Source: Arthrobacter sp. Soil782 (GTDB lineage Bacteria; Actinomycetota; Actinomycetes; Actinomycetales; Micrococcaceae). From it: a stretch of DNA of 64,000 nucleotides. Shown piece by piece: positions 58,059 to 64,000 of the stretch (position 1 is its first letter; each line of letters begins with the position of its first letter). The stretch spans positions 310,001-374,000 of the forward strand of contig NZ_LMSO01000001.1 of assembly GCF_001428435.1 (NCBI RefSeq). The letters run 5' to 3'. Below the pieces are notes generated by a model. It was not told the DNA's origin, did not search any database, and worked only from the letters and a program-made list of their open reading frames with translations. Position numbers and translations under genes: made by a program.

Positions 58059-58093
58059 TGCTGTGAGCAGACTGTCTCGAGCGATAACTCGAA

Positions 58094-58121
58094 CACCCGC
58101 TCGGGTGCTTCCGGTACCGGA
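58094..58121 (+). promoter_or_regulatory. Two adjacent palindromes before the acyltransferase gene
   Basis: CACCCG-CT-CGGGTG (58094-58107) is followed two bases later by the perfect 12-base palindrome TCCGGTACCGGA (58110-58121). They lie in the 191-base gap between groEL and the acyltransferase and may be protein binding sites or small hairpins. Confidence 0.35.
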
Positions 58122-58202
58122 GGCTGTCACGCCCTCCCGCCGGCGGATCTGTCGTTGGGCAGATACACGCTCCGCCCACAAGGCGACGCGGAAGGATCAA
58201 GC

Positions 58203-60242
58203 ATGGTTTCCCGCCAATCCCTCGATGGGCCACAGAGAACGACAACCGCGTCGGTGACGAAGCCCGGCTACCGGCACGAGGTGCAGGGGCTCCGCGCGCT
58301 CGCCGTGCTGATGGTCGTCGTGTATCACGTCTGGCTTGGTCGAGTGTCCGGCGGTGTAGATGTCTTCCTACTGATTTCCTCCTTTCTCCTGACGCTTTCC
58401 TTCACGCGGAAAATCGAGTCGCAGACACCGCTTGAACTGCTACGGTATTGGTCTCATCTGTTCAAACGGCTCGTGCCGCTTGCCTCGGTCACAATTGCCG
58501 CCACCCTCGCAGCGGTATTCCTGTTGGTTCCACAGACGCGCTGGCAGTCCATCTTCGATGAGGCTTGGGCCGCCCTTTTCTACTACGAGAATTGGCTGCT
58601 CGCCGCCAACTCGGTTGACTACTACGCGGCCGATCACAGTACAGCGAGCCCATTCCAACACTTCTGGTCCCTGTCCATTCAGGGACAGGTGTTCATCTTG
58701 TGGCCCCTGCTGTTCGCGATGGCAGCACTGATTGCGACGCGGTGGAAGCTGAAGCCGCGCGCCGTCCTTATTTGGCTATTCGCCACGATCTTCCTTGTAT
58801 CGTTAGCCTTCTCCGTGTGGCAAACGCAGACCAACCAGTCGTTTGCCTACTTCGACCTCCGCACGCGCTTGTGGGAATTCGCCCTCGGATCGCTCATTGC
58901 ACTCCTGCTGCCGCTGTTTCAACTCTCGGTGGCGTGGCGCGTGGTATTCGGTTGGGCAGGTATCGCCGCCATGCTGGCGGTGGGCATCGTGCTCGACGTC
59001 GAGCAGCAGTTTCCCGGCTACATTGCGCTCTGGCCGACCCTTGCTGCCGCGGCGGTTATGATCGCCGGATCTTCAGGTAGCCGCTTTGGAGTGGATCGCC
59101 TCCTCCGTTCGAAACCCTTGATGTCCCTCGGCGACGCCTCTTACGCCCTGTACCTTGTGCACTGGCCACTGTTGGTGATCTTCCTGATCGTGATGGACAG
59201 GCAGGAAGCCGGGCCTCGCTCCGGTGCGGTGATCATCCTCATCTCAATTGCGTTTGCTCTCATTGCCACCCGTTTCATCGATAAGCCCCTGCGTTCTCTC
59301 CAATGGGCCGAGAAGAAACGACGCCGCTCCGCGGTCGTAATAGCGGCCGCTGCTCTGTGCGTCAGTGTTCCCCTGGGCGGCTGGCAGCTCCAGGTATATG
59401 CAGCAGGCAGTGGGTCCGATGCAAACAATCCCGGAGCGGCATCATTGCGAACAGGTTTCGCATTTGCAGGAGACCCCGAAGCACCGCTGGTACCGGCGAT
59501 GACAGCACTCGACGGTGAATGGGTTTGGCTCGACGAAGCGTGCTCCGACGAGCGCGAGGCCTCAGATTTTGGGGTCCTGCAGGCCGGATGCACTGAAGCA
59601 ACCGTGGCTGACCCGACCGGTCTCGCAGTGGTGGTTGGAGCTTCGCACCCCCAACAGTGGGTAGCGGCGATCGGCCCCTTGGCAAAACAGGAAAACTGGA
59701 ACCTGGTGGTTCTCCGAAAAGGCCAGTGCCCGTTCGGCGCGCCCGTCGGGGCATATCCAGAGGATTGTGAAAACTGGAACTCTGCTGCGCTGGACTACCT
59801 GGACAGCGTGGATCCCGACGTCGTATTCACGGTGGCATCGTCATCGCACCACACCCGGCCCGAAGACCTCCTGGTTCCCGGCTACCAGGACGCTGTGGAA
59901 CGCCTAACTGCCGGCGGTGCGCAGGTGGTCGCCATCCGCGACAACCCGCGCTATCCCTTCAATGTGCCCGAGTGCGTGGAGCGCCACGGCCCTGATTCCA
60001 ACGAGTGCAGCTCGCCTATCGCGGAGAAACTTGCGCCCGAGAACCCGGCTGCCGAACTCGCCGAAGCCGTGCCGGGGCTTCATGTGCTCGACATGAGCGA
60101 CCTCATTTGCCCGGGTGGTATCTGCACGCCTGTGGTCGGCAATGTCCTGGTCTACATGGATGATAACCACCTCAGCGCCACGTATATCCGCAGCATGCAG
60201 CGCGAATTCAATGAACGGGTGATGGCACAGCTCAACAGGTGA
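58203..60242 (+). CDS. Membrane acyltransferase 3 with SGNH domain (OafA/YrhL type)
   Basis: O-acylates a cell-surface sugar or lipid. The ATG at 58203 has GGAAGGA 8 bases upstream and gives 679 residues. YRHEVQGLRALAVLMVVVYH holds the catalytic His42 of the acyltransferase-3 domain; about ten membrane helices extend to near residue 400. The extracellular SGNH domain (about 430-679) has GASH at 479-482 (usually GDSH; the nucleophile Ser481 is kept) and DDNH at 653-656 with the catalytic Asp/His. Cys residues outside may pair. Target glycan unknown. Codon use looks a little less GC-rich than in groEL. Confidence 0.9.
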   Translation: MVSRQSLDGPQRTTTASVTKPGYRHEVQGLRALAVLMVVVYHVWLGRVSGGVDVFLLISSFLLTLSFTRKIESQTPLELLRYWSHLFKRLVPLASVTIAATLAAVFLLVPQTRWQSIFDEAWAALFYYENWLLAANSVDYYAADHSTASPFQHFWSLSIQGQVFILWPLLFAMAALIATRWKLKPRAVLIWLFATIFLVSLAFSVWQTQTNQSFAYFDLRTRLWEFALGSLIALLLPLFQLSVAWRVVFGWAGIAAMLAVGIVLDVEQQFPGYIALWPTLAAAAVMIAGSSGSRFGVDRLLRSKPLMSLGDASYALYLVHWPLLVIFLIVMDRQEAGPRSGAVIILISIAFALIATRFIDKPLRSLQWAEKKRRRSAVVIAAAALCVSVPLGGWQLQVYAAGSGSDANNPGAASLRTGFAFAGDPEAPLVPAMTALDGEWVWLDEACSDEREASDFGVLQAGCTEATVADPTGLAVVVGASHPQQWVAAIGPLAKQENWNLVVLRKGQCPFGAPVGAYPEDCENWNSAALDYLDSVDPDVVFTVASSSHHTRPEDLLVPGYQDAVERLTAGGAQVVAIRDNPRYPFNVPECVERHGPDSNECSSPIAEKLAPENPAAELAEAVPGLHVLDMSDLICPGGICTPVVGNVLVYMDDNHLSATYIRSMQREFNERVMAQLNR

Positions 60243-60318
60243 AGTGACGCGGGCAAGGACAGCGACCCACAGCTGGTGCGTGAGCGCTCCCCCCACAGCC
60301 TGGTGGGGATGACCCCAC

Positions 60319-60343
60319 GGGGGGGGGGGGGGGGGGGGGGGGG
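60319..60343 (+). repeat. Run of 25 G
   Basis: An uninterrupted stretch of 25 guanines, 77 bases after the acyltransferase stop and just before the decayed kinase gene. It is preceded by GTGGGG-ATGA-CCCCAC (60303-60318), a small hairpin. Long homopolymers slip during replication, PCR and sequencing, so the count may vary or be wrong. Confidence 0.9.
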
Positions 60344-60357
60344 TACGCACCAGAGAC

Positions 60358-61150
60358 GCGGTGGTACCTCCAAGGGCGCCTTTGTACTGGCGATTGCCCT
60401 ATTCAGCGCGGGAATCAGCACCGCAATCATTTACATCGGCGTGTTCATCCTCGTGGGTGCGTTATACACCGCAAGATTCTTCGCATCAGCAGAGCGCCAG
60501 CTCAGCGAGCGGAACCGCGGACCTCTGCCGCCTGTCTACTACAAGAGGCGGCTCCAACAGCTCGAGGCTACGGGCCCTCCTCGTGCCCATCACCGATCTC
60601 CAGTCCTGGAAGGACTTGATCCACGCCGTCGTCAGTTTCCCGGTCCGGGTCGCCGCTTTCTCGATCACTCTCGCCTGGATTGCCGGCGCGCCCGAAGCAA
60701 TGACGCAGTGGATGTGGATGCGGTTCATTCCAGGGCCACCCAGTGATATCTGGGACCTGCTGGGAGTCGATCCTGCACTTCATTGGCTCTTCCAGTTCGC
60801 CACCGGGCTGGTTCTCCTGCTCACATTTCCGGCTGTCGCGAAAGGACTTGCCCTGCTCCAGCGCAGCAGAGGATCGTTCGGATGGCCATGGACCTTGAAT
60901 CCGCGAAACGGCGGCTGCAGTCCGGCGACTCTGAAACCCGTGAGCTGATTGAATGCGCGATCGATCAGTCCCGCGAGGCTCAAGCCTTGACCAATGTCGC
61001 AAAACACTCCAACGCCTCCGAATGCCGTCTCAGCGCCCGCGCGGGAGAGGGCGTCCTCACGGTGGAAGTGCACGACAACGGCAGGTGCGGCGCGCACATC
61101 GGCAAGGGTACCGGGCTGGCTGGCCTGCAGGATCGGCTAGCAGGCGTGGA
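60358..61150 (+). pseudogene. Decayed sensor histidine kinase (NarX/LiaS-like)
   Basis: Pieces of one kinase lie in three frames. First comes GAFVLAIALFSAGISTAIIY with ARFFASAERQLSERNRGPLP (membrane sensor start). After a shift near 60570 come VPITDLQSWKDLIHAVVSFP and FATGLVLLLTFPAVAKGLAL. After another shift near 60880 come MDLESAKRRLQSGD and, with most of the kinase core missing, LTNVAKHSNASECRLSARAG and GTGLAGLQDRLAGVDA (the ATPase N and G2 regions). The dimerisation His region is lost. This cannot make a working kinase. Confidence 0.75.
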
Positions 61151-61683
61151 CGCACCAGCCCGACGTCGTCATCACCGATGTGCGGATGCCGCCGTCGTTC
61201 TCGGATGAAGGCTTGCGTGCCGCAGCCGCGATTCGGCAAAGCCATCCGGGAATCGGCATTCTTGTCCTGTCGCAGTATGTGGAACTGACCTACGCATCGG
61301 ATCTGATGGCGGGAGCGTCAGTGGCCGGAGCCGGTGGAGTCGGCTACCTGCTCAAGGACCGGATTTCGCGGCTGGAAGACATGATGGCTGCGCTGGTCCG
61401 GGTGAAGGACGGCGGTATGGTGCTGGATCGGGAAGTGGTGGCCGCGGCATTCAACCGGAGAGACGGCAATTCAGTGAGTTTGCTCACGCCGCGGGAGCGG
61501 GAAGTGCTTCAACTCATGGCCGAGGGCCGTACCAACGCGGCGATCGCACGGCAGCTCACGCTCTCCGCTGGCGGAGTGGAGAAGAACATTTCGTCGATTT
61601 TCACGAAGATGGACCTTCCGCCGCACCTGGATGACCATCGGCGCGTGCTTGCTGTGTTGAGCTGGGTCCGGAACGGACGCTGA
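61151..61683 (+). pseudogene. NarL-type response regulator remnant, N-terminus missing
   Basis: The open frame starts at ATG 61180 but coding similarity begins at about 61156: HQPDVVITDVRMPPSFSDEG holds the phospho-acceptor Asp. The receiver continues (GAGGVGYLLKDRISRLEDMM with the conserved Lys) into a LuxR-type helix-turn-helix (LLTPREREVLQLMAEGRTNA, then IARQLTLSAGGVEKNISSIF). The first 50 or so residues of the receiver, including its acidic pocket, are missing. The deletion joins it directly, out of frame, to the kinase remnant. A truncated DNA-binding protein from 61180 (167 residues) could still be made. Confidence 0.7.
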
Positions 61684-63309
<1,626 letters not shown>

Positions 63310-63321
63310 CCAGCCGAAAGG

Positions 63322-63942
63322 CTAGAGCGGCCCGAACTGCATCCTGCCGTTCGGGTCGCTGTGCGTTCGGGACATTTCCTCAAGCGCCTGCCGTAATCCG
63401 GGCTCTTGCCCAATCCGCTCGCGGAAGAGGCGCGCAGCGTTCTCGATGTGCCACGCGGGGATGAGGAGGGTCCCGGCGAAGAACGCGACAAGGAAGAAGA
63501 CTCCCAGCACAGCACCAGTGACGGATCCGGGGCTGAGGCTCGCATTCCCGGATAGGGCAAGCGCCAGTATGAGTCCGCACGATCCAACCGCCACGAGGGT
63601 GATTCCGGTCCAGGCGCCACGTACTGTGCGCGGGGCACGTGATGACGCCGGATGACGAGATGTTGGAACGGTCCGGCCACGCCGTCGCAAATGAAGTGCA
63701 GCCGCGGTTCCACCGGTGAGCGCAGCCCCCGCAACAGCGTAGGGAGCCCCACCGGGTGCGGTGGACGTCAGCGCAAGTGCCACGAGAGCCAGCCAGGCGC
63801 ACCAGAAATACAGCATGAGGAAAGTAGCCCGGCTCTGTGCGTCGTTGAGTGCCATACGCCTGAGGATGCTGCCGGTGCCCTGTCCTGCCTCGCTGAGTTG
63901 AGGCGACATCCAGTAGTCGAGTGAACGGGTTTCCTGACTCAT
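63322..63942 (-). CDS. Hypothetical membrane protein with four predicted helices
   Basis: A 206-residue protein I do not recognise. After a soluble start (MSQETRSLDYWMSPQLSEAG) there are helices near 40-60 (FLMLYFWCAWLALVALALTS), 65-85, 110-130 (GITLVAVGSCGLILALALSG) and 140-160 (VTGAVLGVFFLVAFFAGTLL). A charged C-terminal part HIENAARLFRERIGQEPGLR follows. Its ATG overlaps the stop of the preceding partial gene (ATGA), so the two are co-translated. It is convergent with guaB. Confidence 0.65.
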   Translation of the reverse strand: MSQETRSLDYWMSPQLSEAGQGTGSILRRMALNDAQSRATFLMLYFWCAWLALVALALTSTAPGGAPYAVAGAALTGGTAAALHLRRRGRTVPTSRHPASSRAPRTVRGAWTGITLVAVGSCGLILALALSGNASLSPGSVTGAVLGVFFLVAFFAGTLLIPAWHIENAARLFRERIGQEPGLRQALEEMSRTHSDPNGRMQFGPL

Positions 63943-64000
63943 TCGGAACCCGTCGTGTCGTGATCGAGCTCCAGGGCTTCCTCGAACAGCTCCAGCGCAA
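63939..64000 (-). CDS. 3' end of an unknown gene cut by the window
   Basis: Only the last 20 codons are visible, ALELFEEALELDHDTTGSE with the stop overlapping the next ATG. Such a small regulator-plus-membrane-protein pair is often a winged-helix (PadR- or ArsR-like) repressor and its target, but nothing here proves it. Confidence 0.5.
   Translation of the reverse strand, partial: ALELFEEALELDHDTTGSE

Noticed and set aside
60276-60746. Phase-variable gene read through the poly-G tract
   Set aside because: The frame containing the tract leads only into a kinase already broken by further frameshifts and deletions, so changing the G count would not restore a protein.

Overview
The window is chromosomal DNA of a high-GC actinobacterium, most likely an Arthrobacter-like member of the Micrococcaceae. 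The evidence is the gene order map-infA-rpmJ-rpsM-rpsK-rpoA-rplQ-truA without rpsD, frequent GTG starts, many start codons placed 6-8 bases after a TANNNT-type -10 box, a GroEL with a His-rich tail, and treX/treY/treZ-type trehalose genes. No 16S gene is present, so the genus is an inference. I saw no tRNA, rRNA, CRISPR array, intact insertion sequence or prophage.

Layout. 1-5021 is the end of the ribosomal/RNA polymerase operon. 5125-9841 holds a DUF222/HNH nuclease, a histidine kinase divergent from an OmpR-type regulator, and a small Hpt-like protein that lacks the phospho-histidine. 9950-17010 is a complete tad (Flp pilus) operon read leftward: pilin, two TadE/TadG-like proteins, CpaB, CpaE, TadA, TadB, TadC. 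17176-24812 is a four-gene ABC/FtsX exporter set, one ATPase of which carries an AbrB-like tail. 25132-31277 holds rplM-rpsI, glmM, a Fic protein with a palindromic upstream region, mscL, a VanY-type carboxypeptidase and coaA. 31400-35252 is glmS-acpS-nnr. 35357-44260 is glgX-treY-treZ, an FAD monooxygenase and an aldo/keto reductase. 44411-47662 contains a frameshifted gene, a divergent GH4 glycosidase/PfkB kinase pair and an SDR remnant. 47755-51654 is alr-tsaE-tsaB-rimI-tsaD. Then come a TIGR03086-type protein between two copies of a 67-bp repeat, a GCS2 ligase, an HI0607-like shikimate dehydrogenase and a SAM methyltransferase. 55845-58058 is groES-groEL under two CIRCE operators. An acyltransferase, a 25-G tract and a decayed two-component system lead to guaB and a membrane protein at the right edge.

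How the genes work together. Most blocks are housekeeping: translation, cell-wall precursors (glmM, glmS, alr, VanY), cofactors (coaA, acpS, nnr), tRNA t6A formation (tsaBDE), trehalose from glycogen and protein folding. Accessory functions are the tad pilus with a signalling locus beside it, the FtsX/ABC exporter, Fic, the surface acyltransferase and the GH4/PfkB pair.

The items most worth following are the histidine-less Hpt protein between the tad operon and a two-component pair, the hairpin behind the pilin gene, the AbrB-tailed ABC ATPase, the tandem CIRCE promoter, the paired repeats around one gene, the poly-G/pseudogene region, and the leaderless-promoter pattern.
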